Below, one piece after another: positions 11,901 through 23,600 of a stretch of DNA of 64,000 nt. The DNA is from Yamagishiella unicocca (Eukaryota; Chlorophyta; Chlorophyceae; Chlamydomonadales; Volvocaceae). The notes beneath the pieces were generated by a model. It had not been told where the DNA came from and made no database searches. It was given only the letters and a program-made list of their open reading frames with translations. Position 1 is the stretch's first letter; every line of letters begins with the position of its first letter. The translations under genes and the position numbers were made by a program. The DNA lies in NCBI GenBank assembly GCA_003116995.1, contig BDSL01000019.1, positions 620,001 to 684,000 of the forward strand, written 5' to 3'.

Positions 11901-14773
11901 TGTCCGAGGTGCTCAATATCGTTGGCATGGACCAAGCGAACGGGGCCACGGGGTTCACGGGCACCGTCCTAGGGTCCACCGCATCACCGGCCCGGTATCG
12001 CATGTTGCTTACCGGCGACGTCGCCCCTGGCGCCGCTGGGGCCTCAGGCGCGCCGGGGCAGGCCATGTCGCAGACTTCTCACAACAGCCAGCGGTCGCAG
12101 GGCAGCGGCGGCGGTGGCGGCGGCGGCGGGTTGACCGCGCGTGCGGCGCTGGCGGCCGTTCTGCAGTCCCGCACGCGCTCCGCCTCCGCCATCCACGCCC
12201 ACGCCAACGCGCCGCCCTTCCGATCGGCCTCGGCTCGCAGCCGCCGACCGCCCGGGCAGATGGCCGTGGCTTCGGAGCCGCAGGTCACGCTAGCTTCTGC
12301 CGTACAGCCGGCGGGGCAGCCCGTGTACGTCGCAACCTCGCCCTCGGCGTCGCCGTCGCTGGCGATTGCGGCGGCGGCGGCCGCGTCTTGTGAGCGCGCC
12401 AACTCGCCCAAGACCGCTGCCACACTGGACGTGCCTGGCGGCGCCACGAGCAACGGCAACCTCGCCGACGGCGCCCTCTCGTCTCAGCCCCACCACCCCC
12501 ACCACGTACACATGGCAATGGGAGGGCACCATGGCGACGCCACGGCGCCCTCCGTCACCGCCGCCCTGTACGCCGTGCTGCCGTCCGTGGTGTTGTCCAG
12601 CAGCCTGGCGGCAACGTCGCCAGTCAACTCGGGCTTCTCGCTGATGGGCGCGATGAACGAGGGGCGTGGAGGCCCCTCTGCGCGCAGCGGCGTGGCCGGC
12701 CGGCCGGCCGCCCTGTGCGTCCCGGACGCGGGCGCGAGTGACAGCGGCGGCGCAGCAAAGGAGGTGCCGCCGTGCGACGTGCAGATGCCAACAATCACCG
12801 TGTCCGTGGGGGACCTGTTGGTGGAGAACCACACCAGCAACGGTGCTCGCAACAACTGCGCCGCCAATGACAGCGGCGGCAAAAGTGGCCGCAGCAGCCC
12901 CAGCCTCGGCCGGCAGCTGCAGCCCCCGCCGCCGCTGTCGCTGCAGCCGCTACAGCGGCAGCAGCCGCAGCAACAGCCGCTGCACTTGAGGCGCATGCTT
13001 CTGCCGCACCTCCACCACGAGCACCAGCCGCCGGCGCTGCCAGCGCACCGCCTCAGCGTGGACGACGACGAGTCGTCCCGCGTGGAGACCCTCGAGGTAA
13101 GCATATCCGCAACCGGCCTTGTTCGCGGAGCCTTGTCAGGCGCTGGCTCCAGCGCCGGCCTCGGTACGGCCTTAGGCTTCTCGCAGAGCCACAGCATCAG
13201 CCGCTGCGGCTCGGCCACGGCCGGCATCTCGTACCTGGCGTTGGGACCGAGCGCTGGAATGGGCAGCAGCATCGGCGGCGCAGCCGGCGCCGGCGCCGGC
13301 ACAGGCGGGGGCTCCCACGGGTCCAGTTGTGCGTCCAGCGGCTTTGGCGGACACGCCTACACGCACTCGCAGCTGACGCGTGGCCAGTCAGCAGCCGGCG
13401 CGCGCTCGTCGCTGTCGCTGTCGGTGTCGCCGCTCCTCGGGGCCCACTACTTGGCGGCCGCTGCCGGGGCCGGTCACAGCGGCTCAGCCAACAGCGTCGA
13501 CCTGTTCCTGCCGTTTCCGATGGGCGTGGGCAGCGCCGGCGGCCCCAACAGCAACTCCACCAGCAGCGGCATAACGGCCACGGCGGCCGTGCTGGCCAAC
13601 ATCGCGGCATGCACCGGCGCGGGGTCGGGCGTGGTGGGCCAGCAAGGGCAGAAGAAAATGGATGCCGTGGCGACAGCGGCGGCGGCCGCGACGGCCGCGA
13701 TGAGCCCCGCCCCGGGACAGGGCGGCTCCCCGCACAACAGGCGCGTGTCCGCCATGACGGCGGCGGCGGAAACGGCCATGGAGGTTCCCGTCGCCGCTGC
13801 CGCCGCCGCCGCCGGGTTCACGGAGCTGACGACCGCGCGAGGCCTTGCAGCTGGCACAGACGTCGGGCGCCCCGAAACGGTAATCGCGGATGCGGCGTCA
13901 GTGGCAATGACAGCCGCCGCGCCGCCCCCCAGGCCGGCATTGGCCCCCAGCGACGACCACGGCCGTGCTGCCAAGGGCGACTCCGCCAGCAGGTCGCTCA
14001 GCCTCACCGCCGCCGCAGCGGCCGCGGTCGTCCAGGACAATAGCGGCTCGTCCGCGACCTCCAGCTTCGGCAGGCCGGACAGCAGGTCCAACAGCGTCAC
14101 CACCGCAGTCGCTTCGGCGTCGGTCGCCCGTCGCGAGGACTCCAGCCTCCATGGCAGCGCCGGCGGAGGCGGAGGCGGCAGCTGCGGGCAGCGTTCCAAC
14201 CGGGCTGGCAGCAGCATCTCCAACGACCTGGCGTCCCACGCTGCATCGCCGTCGAGCACTTGGATCAGTGGCTGCTCGACGGGGAGCACACTGACCATGC
14301 CGGGCGCCACCTCGGCGTCGTCTATCGCCGCCAGCGGCATGGGCGTGGGCGTGGGTGCACAGCAGCCGGCGTCGAGCTCCCTACGACTGCTGTTGGCGGG
14401 CGTGCGCGTGGGTGAGGACGGCGGAATGGCTGGCTCCCCCGCCGCGGCTGGCTCAGGCAGCGGCCGCAATAGCCAGGAAGACGACGCATCGCCTGCGGGT
14501 GCCGCTGGCGGCGCCGCGGCCCACAGGTTGCGGTCCGTGGGCCGGCCGCTTGGCGCGGTCGATAACGCAGCGATGGCGGCGGCCTTTGGCATTGAGCCCC
14601 CATGCAACGAGTACGCGGCGACGGCGGCCGCCTTTGGTGTGGGTCCGCCGGTGGGGGATTACGGCGGCGGCGGGGGCGGCGGTCATGTGGGGGGCCCGAC
14701 TCCTGAGCAACTGGAGATGGCGTTGGAGCTGCTTGGGGAGTCCAGGCATGCCGCTGGAGGTGGCTGGCATTGA
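2905..14773 (+). CDS. Gene A: receptor-type tandem nucleotidyl cyclase with extracellular solute-binding domain and giant tail
   Basis: Eighteen exons: 2905-3011, 3082-3172, 3269-3525, 3611-3864, 4736-4989, 5126-5269, 5484-5676, 6251-6612, 7230-7430, 7847-8109, 8514-8595, 8963-9298, 9527-9754, 10039-10202, 10483-10663, 10901-10948, 11131-11261, 11638-14773. All phases match, giving about 2,143 residues. Residues 1-20 are a signal peptide. Residues about 70-550 are a bacterial family-1 SBP (YGVPLGG, FYRRDVF, VPTTWDELL). A helix at about 570-591 crosses the membrane, followed by basic RNKRRHK. C1 (about 618-850) has lost the first metal Asp: ASIQ replaces TDIQ. C2 (about 890-1090) keeps Thr1035, Asn1042 and Arg1046 in MTYRGKVMNRAAR. 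The remaining ~1,045 residues are Ala/Ser/Gly/Pro-rich with no recognised domain. The product is probably a ligand-sensing membrane protein making (or no longer making) cAMP/cGMP. A donor-like GTAAGC at 13095 could allow a shorter tail. Exons 10-18 lie in the first duplication unit. Confidence 0.8.
6620..6800. repeat. GGAGAGGGA-type minisatellite in gene A intron 8
   Basis: A purine-only tract made of repeated GGGGAGGAGAGGGATG/GGGAGG units fills the first part of the intron between exons 8 and 9. One strand is purine and the other pyrimidine. A very similar tract sits in intron 3 of gene F. Confidence 0.9.
6864..7024 (+). ncRNA. Intronic inverted repeat able to fold as a long hairpin (candidate small-RNA precursor or MITE)
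   Basis: The left arm starts GTGCTGTCACAGACAGGCGG at 6864 and runs to about 6913. The right arm (about 6976-7024) is its reverse complement with one mismatch and one single-base bulge over about 48 nt. The loop is about 60 nt and shows weaker extra complementarity. The element lies wholly in the intron between exons 8 and 9 of gene A, on the transcribed strand. Green-algal miRNA precursors are often long hairpins in introns, but a small inverted-repeat transposon would look the same. No clear target-site duplication was seen. Confidence 0.4.
9322..9390 (+). repeat. GGGAAACACAC short tandem repeat, copied in unit 2 (19142-19210)
   Basis: About six copies of an 11-12-bp unit follow directly after the donor site of gene A exon 12 (9299). 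Confidence 0.85.
9961..10022. repeat. C-tract plus CA microsatellite in gene A intron 13
   Basis: A run of C is followed by about 25 CA dinucleotides with a few interruptions, just before the acceptor of exon 14. It differs by one C between the two duplication units. Confidence 0.9.
10400..10447 (-). repeat. Intron-restricted repeat family, copy 1 (gene A intron 14)
   Basis: This copy matches the family core on the minus strand: TGTTCTAAACGG, then TTTTCGGGCATCCACGGGTC and TTCCTCGAA. Its CCCGTGGATG end lies about 35 bp from the acceptor of exon 15. The duplicated equivalent is at 20217-20264. Confidence 0.7.
11044..11112. repeat. 15-bp tandem repeat (GCCAACCGCAAACCT) in gene A intron 16
   Basis: Four to five copies lie 20-90 bp upstream of the exon 17 acceptor. 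The duplicated equivalent is at 20861-20929. A separate CTCCTTTCCG repeat, four copies at 11591-11630, forms the pyrimidine tract of the exon 18 acceptor. Confidence 0.85.
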
Positions 14774-14783
14774 GTATCTGTGG

Positions 14784-14846
14784 TAAGCTGGTCTGTGTTG
14801 CTTCCAGCTGGTCTGTGTTGCTTCCAGCTGGTCTGTGTTGCTTCCT
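14784..14846. repeat. 20-bp tandem repeat in the gene A 3' region
   Basis: Three copies of CTGGTCTGTGTTGCTTCCAG start 11 bp after the gene A stop codon. Each copy ends in a potential 3' splice site (TTCCAG). The duplicated equivalent is at 14784+9817. Confidence 0.85.
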
Positions 14847-15818
14847 GGATGTCGCAACTGGATGTCCCGCACCCGAGGACCAACCGCCAGGCGGGCACCG
14901 TGGTACTGATCGCGTTCCGGTGCGCAGGGAAGGTGATGCAGCATAGTTAAGAGGTTGCGCTGGCGAGTTATGTTTGTGCTATTCATTCGAGCGCGTTCGG
15001 ACGAGCGTGTGTGTGCGGGTGCGGGTGCGTGTTTGAAAGCCCCACCGGGCGGGAGGCTTGTTGAGGGAGCGCATATCATGGCGGGTGGTGGAACCGGGGT
15101 GCACGTCTCTGGGGCTCTGCGCAACGCACGGCCCTTCCCAGCCCCGCCCTCAGAAGTTGTTGACAGTTAGCTCTCAGAGCCTAGATTTGTACTTTGTATC
15201 CGCCAGGATAGACGCCAGCGCTGCGTCCCATGTGTCAGCTCCTACAAACCCGTCCCTGGAGCCGACTGACGCACCACAAGCGTCGGGCGCAGTGCCGGGG
15301 TGCTGACTGCTGGGGCAGGTTTTATTAGTAATGAGCACGCAAGCACACGTGGGCGGGCCCTTCCCGTCGGGACAGCGATATGGCCCAGCACTGGGGGGCT
15401 AAGGGGGGCCGGGTAGCGCCCGGCGCGGTCTCAACCCACCGTGTATGTACGCAGCGTGTAGCACAGGTGGATGTCGGACGTAGGTAACCAATGCGCTCGG
15501 AAGCTTTGTGGGCGCCGTGCAGTCATGAGTCTGTGCGTTTCGCGCTTTGCGTGCGTTGATTCACAGCTTGCGCGTGTGTGTATAATGTGTGTGTTGCGTG
15601 CTTGCCCAGGAGCGTGACGCCGCCGTCATGGCGCCGTGACCGGTCCGGGCGGTTCGCTTTGTTGGATACTGACGCGTGCTGTGACTGCGGCTTCGCGGTA
15701 CGGCGCAGGCCTTGATGGTTGCGGCGGGAGGTTGGGACCGGAGGGGGTGTCTATCCATGAACGTCGGTTGGGCATGACGAGGCCACACTTACGGGTCCTA
15801 CCTCGTGCGTGCAGGCCC

Positions 15819-15823
15819 TGTAA
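15819..15823 (+). terminator. Candidate poly(A) signal TGTAA for gene A
   Basis: This is the first clear TGTAA after the gene A stop, about 1.05 kb downstream. TGTAA is the usual Chlamydomonas polyadenylation signal. The same motif occurs at the equivalent place in unit 2. Assignment is by motif and position only. Confidence 0.3.
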
Positions 15824-17639
15824 GCACGTGCACGCTTACCTTGCTGCCTTTGAAAAAATGGGGCTGGCTCGGGCCTGAGCGCCATTGCGCCGGCTTGCGC
15901 GGAGTGTAGGCCTCTGCGTGCCACTCTCTTTGTGTGGCATAGGCGGGCGATTCTTTGCGTGCTTGTTTCCCCTCTTCAAGGGCACGCAGGAGAGCGCATA
16001 CAATAGTACTTGCGCCCACCTTCTCACCTCACGACGCGGCGGCAGGCGGTTGCCGTAATATGTGGTTGTAAAAAGCGGCGGGCGGACGACTGCGCGGTTC
16101 AGAGCATATTACTGAACATGACGGTGATGTGTACGTGGGGGCAGGAGAGTGTATGGTAGTCTGCTGATGATAGGATGCTGTTGGTAGTCTGCTGATGAGG
16201 AATGCGGAGTCAGATGACGGTCCCTTCTGGTGTAACTTTGCTGGTTTGCTGCCGTGCTTATATAATTTTTATACGCGCGCCATGAAGTGACCTCCATTCG
16301 TTGGTCAGCGTTTGTGTGGTTTGTGCATTCGGATAAAAAAAGACACTCTTTTGATGCCGCTATGCGCATCCTGGTTGTGTCTGGTTGCCAATTTCTGCCT
16401 ATCACATGTTCGGGACTTTGGTGTGAGTTCGCGGGTTGTTGATTGGAGTCCTCGATTCTGCTGTACGGAGACGGGGTCCGGTACGTCCAGCACACGGATC
16501 GAATTTGTCCACCAAAGGCCATGCATGACGACGCAACAAGCCTGTCAACTAAGTATGGGTTGCGAGGATGCTCGGCACACGCCTATTGATGAATACTCGT
16601 GTATGGTAAACCGGCATGGTCCTGCGATTCCTTTGTGGTATATATCCCAATTGGCCATTACCATTCACGCTATTCCCAACCAGCTAGGACCAGCTGGGAC
16701 TGACGGTCTTGTCCCTACTTCCGAACGGTACCAACAAAAGCTTCGACCGACTCCTTAAACTGCCATATGCCGCCTTGCCGCCCAATGCCGTGGCCGTCCG
16801 CTGTCATAGGACCTCTTCCACTGCCCCAAAGGCGCTCTGCACCCTCGCCAGTCTCCACCACCAGCCGGCAAACATATGCAAGCGCTTCTGGCACAGAATC
16901 CGCGTCAAAGCAATGCGGTCCGTTTCCGCCATATGCTTGGACATGCTGCATAAAAATGAGCATCCCCAAACAGATTGCTGGGAACCTCACCCGACAAACC
17001 CAAGCAGTCTGAACATATGTTTCCTTTTGTCACGCGGTCAGCTTGACTAGCTGAATCCAGTCACGCCTTGAGCCACTGATCTAGCTACTAGGCACGACGA
17101 TGTGATCAGAGTACAGATCGCGGTGCGATTGGAACATTGGTAGTCTGGTATATGGAAAATACCGGAGAACGGAACCCTGACCCGCGGGTCCCATAGTCGC
17201 AGGCCGGCGATGCAAATGTTTGCTCATCACTCCTATGAGATTCATGAGGGCATTCTGCACGCTTTTGGGACACTTCAAGGGATTGATTGCACGGCTGAAA
17301 AATCCGACCGAAGAAACCAGACACGGAAATCGGACTGGTTCGAGACCATAGATAGCTTACGCAAAATCTGTAATTGGGTTCCGAATAGCTTATATTGTTT
17401 TAACACGCCGTGCAAGACACGACGAGCGACACGGCATATGGCATGTACGGCAAGTCCGCAACGGGCTTTGTCTCAGGTTTGCAAGACTGCTTCATTTTTG
17501 TCTTGCAATCCTTGCTCTTTCGACTAGCTTTTACCGGTGACCCTGTCCAATTGTCCCCACTCGCGTTACCGGTTCTTTCATTGTAACCCCCCTCCCCCCT
17601 GCCCTTCCCCTCCTCCCCCGAACCCTCCGGCCCCGCCAG

Positions 17640-20600
17640 GACTTTGACGAGCTGTGGGAGGCGCTCATCTCCGACGCTTCGGAGCGCGCCCTGCAGCAGT
17701 TCAGCGACCTGGTTGATCTGCTGCTGCGGCGCCACAGCGGCTACCGGGCGCCCAGCGAGGAGGAGGACGTGGTGGTGGCCTTCCACTGCCCGCGGGACGC
17801 CTGCCAGTTCTCGCTGGAGCTGCAGCGCGGGCTGCAGGAGCTGCGCTGGCCCAAACACGTGCTCGAGATGGAGCAGTTCAGGCCGCAGTACCTTGCGCAG
17901 ACGTGAGGCGGGAGGGGGGGCCGGGGAGCGGGGAGCGATGGAGCCCGGGGGGGGGGGCGTAGGGGGGTTACAGAAAGAAACCGATTACCGGCGACACACC
18001 AGGGGGGGGAGGGGTGCGAGGGCGGGGTTGGGAGACGCCGGAAGACTCGGGCTCGAGGAAGCTCTGCGACAGCATCGGTGTGAAGTGCTATTGAGCGCCG
18101 CGATGACCATGTAGGGTGTGTGGGCGTGTTGTAAGTGCAACAGGATGACCAGCCGAGCGATTCCAGCCGCGGGACGGGTGTGTGGACGAGTGGGGGCCCA
18201 TTGCGCGCTATCCTCGGTGAGCGGCATGGCCCATGGCATGGACAAGTCGGATGACTCCTTTGCCAGTCCTGTCACGTGCTGTCCACTCGCTCACCTCACG
18301 CCTCCCCGACCCGCCCACACCATCGACCCCACAGCAAGCGTGCCAGCTTTAGCCAGAGCTACAACGGCTCGCGGGTGCCCTTGTCGCCCCTCGCTGGCCG
18401 TGACCCTCCCATCCCGGTAAGGTGGGGAACGGTACGTGTCTTCCCGCACACCGCAGGGTGCGTGCCAGCATGGCCTTTTTCGATTGCGTTGTTGTCGCGA
18501 GGGGGGGGGGCGGAATTTAGTAGGGTAGGTATGTCTGGGCTATCGTGCTGTGGTGTGCTGGTCCCTAACCGACGGGCCGTAAGTCCCATGTTTGTGCCGT
18601 GTTGCGACTGCGGGGTACGGCGTGGATGGAGACGAACCTCTCTCCGCTCGAAAGAACCCCTCCTCAGTACGCACCCCAGCCCAAACCCCAAACCCAACCC
18701 TGACACCAGCCTTACCCCACGCGGCGCCCCTACTCCCGCCCTGTGCGTTCCTCTCCGCCCCCCCTTCCCCGTCTGCGCCCAGACCGAGGACGACGACAAG
18801 CTCTTCTCTCTCGACACCAACGCGGAGAACGTCCGCAGCTTTGGCGAGCAGTGCGTCGCCTCATGGACGGGGGCCGACAGCACCACCCCAGACGCCGAAC
18901 TGGTGTTCTGCGGCATCCGCGCGCGAGTTGGCGTCTGCGCTGTGGGCTTCTCGCGGCTGGCGCTGGAGGTGGAGCCGGGGCACCGGCGCTACACGTTCAG
19001 CGGCGAGGCGGTTGAGGTGGCGACGGCGGCGGCGGTGGCGGCGCAGGGCGGCATGGTGCTGATCCCGCAGAGCACCTTCCGGCAGCTGCACCTGGAGGTC
19101 CTGGCGGAGCAGTGCCTGGTGGGTCGCGGGAGGAGGATGGGAAACACACGGGGAAACACACGGGGAAACACACGGGGGAACACACGGGGAAACACACGGG
19201 GAAACACACACGAGATACACTATGTTTAGTGGCCCCAGGGAGATTATGTCGCTATCCAGTAAATACTTGACGCTTGAGGATTAAACAGCGACCTTCTTTT
19301 TAAACACTGGGCGGCCTCTCCCCGCCCCGTCGCCCCCTACCCCCAGTTCTGCCACCTGGGGGAGTACCAGCTGACCGCCGAGCTGCCGCCCATGGACCTG
19401 TACCTGGCTCTGGACCGCCAGCTGCTGGGCCGCCTGGCGCTGTTCGGCCCGCTGTCCTGCCACATGCAGTGGAGCCAGGGGGCCTTCGCGGCGCCGGTGC
19501 ACAGCGCCAGCATGGTGTTCACGCACGTGGTGGGGGTGCAGACGCTGCTGGCGTGGGACTACGACCTGATGCAGGTGGGGGGGGAGCGAGGGGGCACGGA
19601 CACAGGAGGGGGCGAGCTGGAGGCGGGAGGAGGCGTGTCCTCAGAGGCCGCCTCCAGGAGTTGGGGTGATGGTGCTGTGTGGACGCCCCTGAGCTGGCAA
19701 ATCCACCGAACCCAAGCATCTGGGGCCCCTGCTCACCCCCGGCCCCATACACACACAAGTAATACCGGTTCTTTTCTGTACCCCCCCCCCACACACACAC
19801 ACACATACACACACACACACACACCTCACACACACGCACACCGACCCGCGCACAGGACGTGATCGAGACGTTCACCAAGCTGGCCCAGGTGGAGCTGCAG
19901 CAGGCTGGCGGCTACCTGGTGGAGCACGTGGAGGGCTTCATGCTCACGGCCTTCCACTCGCCAGCGGACGCCATCCTGTGGGGCCTGCGCATGCAGGAGC
20001 TGATGCTCAAGGAGGACTGGTGGGGCCGGGCTGGGGGGCAGGGCACGCTGGGGCGCGGCAGGTGGGAAGGCCGAAGAGAAAGCGACTGATGGCGGCGGGC
20101 CGCTAACCCCCCCGTCCCTCCATTCGGGTGCAAGGGGAAGAATACCGCTCACAAAGCGGCAGCCTGCGTACTGAAGCTGGTGCTGACAGGCGTAGCCCGC
20201 CCATCCCCGCCCCTTGTCTGTTCTAAACGGTGTTTTCGGGCATCCACGGGTCTTCCTCGAACCCCGCCCCTTGTCCCCGCTGCCTCCGGCCCCCGTCAGG
20301 CCGGAGGAGCTTCTCGCGCACGAGCTGTGCGAGGAGGTGACTGTGACGGTGCCCGTGCGCGGCGGCGAGGTGACCTCCGCCACGGTCTTCCGCGGCCCCC
20401 GCCTCAAGACCGGCATCGACATCGGCCAGGTGCTGGCGCGGCTGCACACCATGACGGGCCGCATGACGTACCGCGGCAAGGTGAGCCGCCGACAGCCCCC
20501 AGCCAGCAGCCCTGCCACCACTACACACACCTCGCCGCCTGCGCCCCTAGCCCCGGGCGCCAGGCGCGCTGCCCGCTGCTCGAACGTCCCAAAGCTGGCT

Positions 20601-23600
20601 GCTGGCTGCGCAATTGCGCTGCGATAGCTAGCCCCCGCCCGCGCCTTCGACACCCCCCTTACCCTTTACCCCGCCTGGCGGCCTCCCTCCGCTCCTCCAA
20701 ACCCCCCTGTGCCGCAGGTCATGAACCGAGCCGCGCGCATTTCAGCAGCTGCGAGCTCTGGACAGGTGAGGGTCGCCGGGCGGGTCGTGTCGCAGCCCTG
20801 GGAGGGCGTCTCGCGGGGCTTAACCGCAACCACACGCAGCCCCCTGCAGCCAGCAACCCACGCCGCCGACCTGCCAACCGCAAACCTGCCAACCGCAAAC
20901 CTGCCAACCGCAAACCTGCCAACCGCACCAACCCACAACGGCCGCAGGTGCTGTGCTCCTCTGAGGCGTGGGAGTCGTGCACCGCCTCCGCCTCGGCGCT
21001 GCGCCTGGTGACGGCAACCAGCCTGGGCCTCTTCCAGCTCAAGGGCATCCAGGAGCGTATCGAGGTGTTCCACTGCACGTGAGTGGCCGCCAACTTGCTG
21101 GTTGTGTCGCGTCTTTTCCTCCTTTGTCGATTCGCGCTTCTCCCCGCGCCCTCCCGGGTGTCACGTGTAAGTTTTGGCTCTGTAGTCCTGTGATGTGGGG
21201 ACCTGCCAGTTGCCATGTGCGGTGACTTCGATACACACGGTTGGTTATGTCTGGCGGCTGGCTCCCACCAAGCCACCGCCGCCGCCGCCGCCGCGACACA
21301 CTCTTAGGCAGCTGACCAGCACCTCGGACAGCTCACCACGCCGCCACCACGCCGCCGCCGTGACCCCCCTCACGCCCCACCTCCCCCTGGCCGGCCTCAC
21401 CTGTCGCCTCCTTTCCGCTCCTTTCCGCTCCTTTCCGCTCCTTTCCGCCCGCAGCTACCAGCGCCACGTGGCGAGCTCCACTCGCCGCAGCAGCACCGTC
21501 AGCGTGGGGCTTGTCAGCTCCTCCGACAACCGCCGCAAGAGCGCCCTCGTGCTGTCATCCCTGTCCCACATCTCCCACCACACCACCTCCTACCGCACCT
21601 CTCACCACAACAGCACGGCGCTGGACCACGTCTCCGCCTCGGACGCTGCCGGCCGCCGCGGCTCCACCGCCTCATCAGCGGCGCACATGGGTCAGGGCAG
21701 CATGGGCGGCGGGCCGCTGTCCGAGGTGCTCAATATCGTTGGCATGGACCAAGCGAACGGGGCCACGGGGTTCACGGGCACCGTCCTAGGGTCCACCGCA
21801 TCACCGGCCCGGTATCGCATGTTGCTTACCGGCGACGTCGCCCCTGGCGCCGCTGGGGCCTCAGGCGCGCCGGGGCAGGCCATGTCGCAGACTTCTCACA
21901 ACAGCCAGCGGTCGCAGGGCAGCGGCGGCGGTGGCGGCGGCGGCGGGTTGACCGCGCGTGCGGCGCTGGCGGCCGTTCTGCAGTCCCGCACGCGCTCCGC
22001 CTCCGCCATCCACGCCCACGCCAACGCGCCGCCCTTCCGATCGGCCTCGGCTCGCAGCCGCCGACCGCCCGGGCAGATGGCCGTGGCTTCGGAGCCGCAG
22101 GTCACGCTAGCTTCTGCCGTACAGCCGGCGGGGCAGCCCGTGTACGTCGCAACCTCGCCCTCGGCGTCGCCGTCGCTGGCGATTGCGGCGGCGGCGGCCG
22201 CGTCTTGTGAGCGCGCCAACTCGCCCAAGACCGCTGCCACACTGGACGTGCCTGGCGGCGCCACGAGCAACGGCAACCTCGCCGACGGCGCCCTCTCGTC
22301 TCAGCCCCACCACCCCCACCACGTACACATGGCAATGGGAGGGCACCATGGCGACGCCACGGCGCCCTCCGTCACCGCCGCCCTGTACGCCGTGCTGCCG
22401 TCCGTGGTGTTGTCCAGCAGCCTGGCGGCAACGTCGCCAGTCAACTCGGGCTTCTCGCTGATGGGCGCGATGAACGAGGGGCGTGGAGGCCCCTCTGCGC
22501 GCAGCGGCGTGGCCGGCCGGCCGGCCGCCCTGTGCGTCCCGGACGCGGGCGCGAGTGACAGCGGCGGCGCAGCAAAGGAGGTGCCGCCGTGCGACGTGCA
22601 GATGCCAACAATCACCGTGTCCGTGGGGGACCTGTTGGTGGAGAACCACACCAGCAACGGTGCTCGCAACAACTGCGCCGCCAATGACAGCGGCGGCAAA
22701 AGTGGCCGCAGCAGCCCCAGCCTCGGCCGGCAGCTGCAGCCCCCGCCGCCGCTGTCGCTGCAGCCGCTACAGCGGCAGCAGCCGCAGCAACAGCCGCTGC
22801 ACTTGAGGCGCATGCTTCTGCCGCACCTCCACCACGAGCACCAGCCGCCGGCGCTGCCAGCGCACCGCCTCAGCGTGGACGACGACGAGTCGTCCCGCGT
22901 GGAGACCCTCGAGGTAAGCATATCCGCAACCGGCCTTGTTCGCGGAGCCTTGTCAGGCGCTGGCTCCAGCGCCGGCCTCGGTACGGCCTTAGGCTTCTCG
23001 CAGAGCCACAGCATCAGCCGCTGCGGCTCGGCCACGGCCGGCATCTCGTACCTGGCGTTGGGACCGAGCGCTGGAATGGGCAGCAGCATCGGCGGCGCAG
23101 CCGGCGCCGGCGCCGGCACAGGCGGGGGCTCCCACGGGTCCAGTTGTGCGTCCAGCGGCTTTGGCGGACACGCCTACACGCACTCGCAGCTGACGCGTGG
23201 CCAGTCAGCAGCCGGCGCGCGCTCGTCGCTGTCGCTGTCGGTGTCGCCGCTCCTCGGGGCCCACTACTTGGCGGCCGCTGCCGGGGCCGGTCACAGCGGC
23301 TCAGCCAACAGCGTCGACCTGTTCCTGCCGTTTCCGATGGGCGTGGGCAGCGCCGGCGGCCCCAACAGCAACTCCACCAGCAGCGGCATAACGGCCACGG
23401 CGGCCGTGCTGGCCAACATCGCGGCATGCACCGGCGCGGGGTCGGGCGTGGTGGGCCAGCAAGGGCAGAAGAAAATGGATGCCGTGGCGACAGCGGCGGC
23501 GGCCGCGACGGCCGCGATGAGCCCCGCCCCGGGACAGGGCGGCTCCCCGCACAACAGGCGCGTGTCCGCCATGACGGCGGCGGCGGAAACGGCCATGGAG

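Larger units (their letters stand above)
7761..17553. repeat. Tandem segmental duplication, unit 1
   Basis: The 9,793-bp unit starts inside the intron before exon 10 of gene A (TCCCCACTCGCG at 7761) and ends at CCCTGTCCAATTG (17553). The next base starts unit 2. It contains exons 10-18 of gene A plus about 2.8 kb of downstream sequence. The offset to unit 2 is 9,793 at the left end, 9,820 in the middle and 9,817 in the right part, because of small indels. Confidence 0.95.
14774..17553. other. 3' UTR and intergenic DNA of unit 1; no gene seen
   Basis: GC content drops to the right, and AT-rich stretches (for example 16255-16275 and 16330-16345) appear. Open reading frames here have no recognisable similarity and no splice-supported continuation. 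The algal poly(A) signal TGTAA occurs at 15819 and again near 16066 and 16232. In the ancestral arrangement this DNA led towards gene B; after the duplication it leads into the headless cyclase copy at 17640. Confidence 0.6.

Noticed and set aside
11875..14607. Long open frames on the minus strand of the gene A tail (e.g. 13474-14607)
   Set aside because: They are shadows produced by GC-rich codon bias opposite the tail exon. They are Ala/Pro-rich, have no domain, and no splice-supported continuation.
16312..16758. 148-residue plus-strand frame downstream of gene A (and its copy at 26129)
   Set aside because: It has ordinary non-coding composition, no recognised domain and no splice context. 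Its identity in both units is explained by the duplication.
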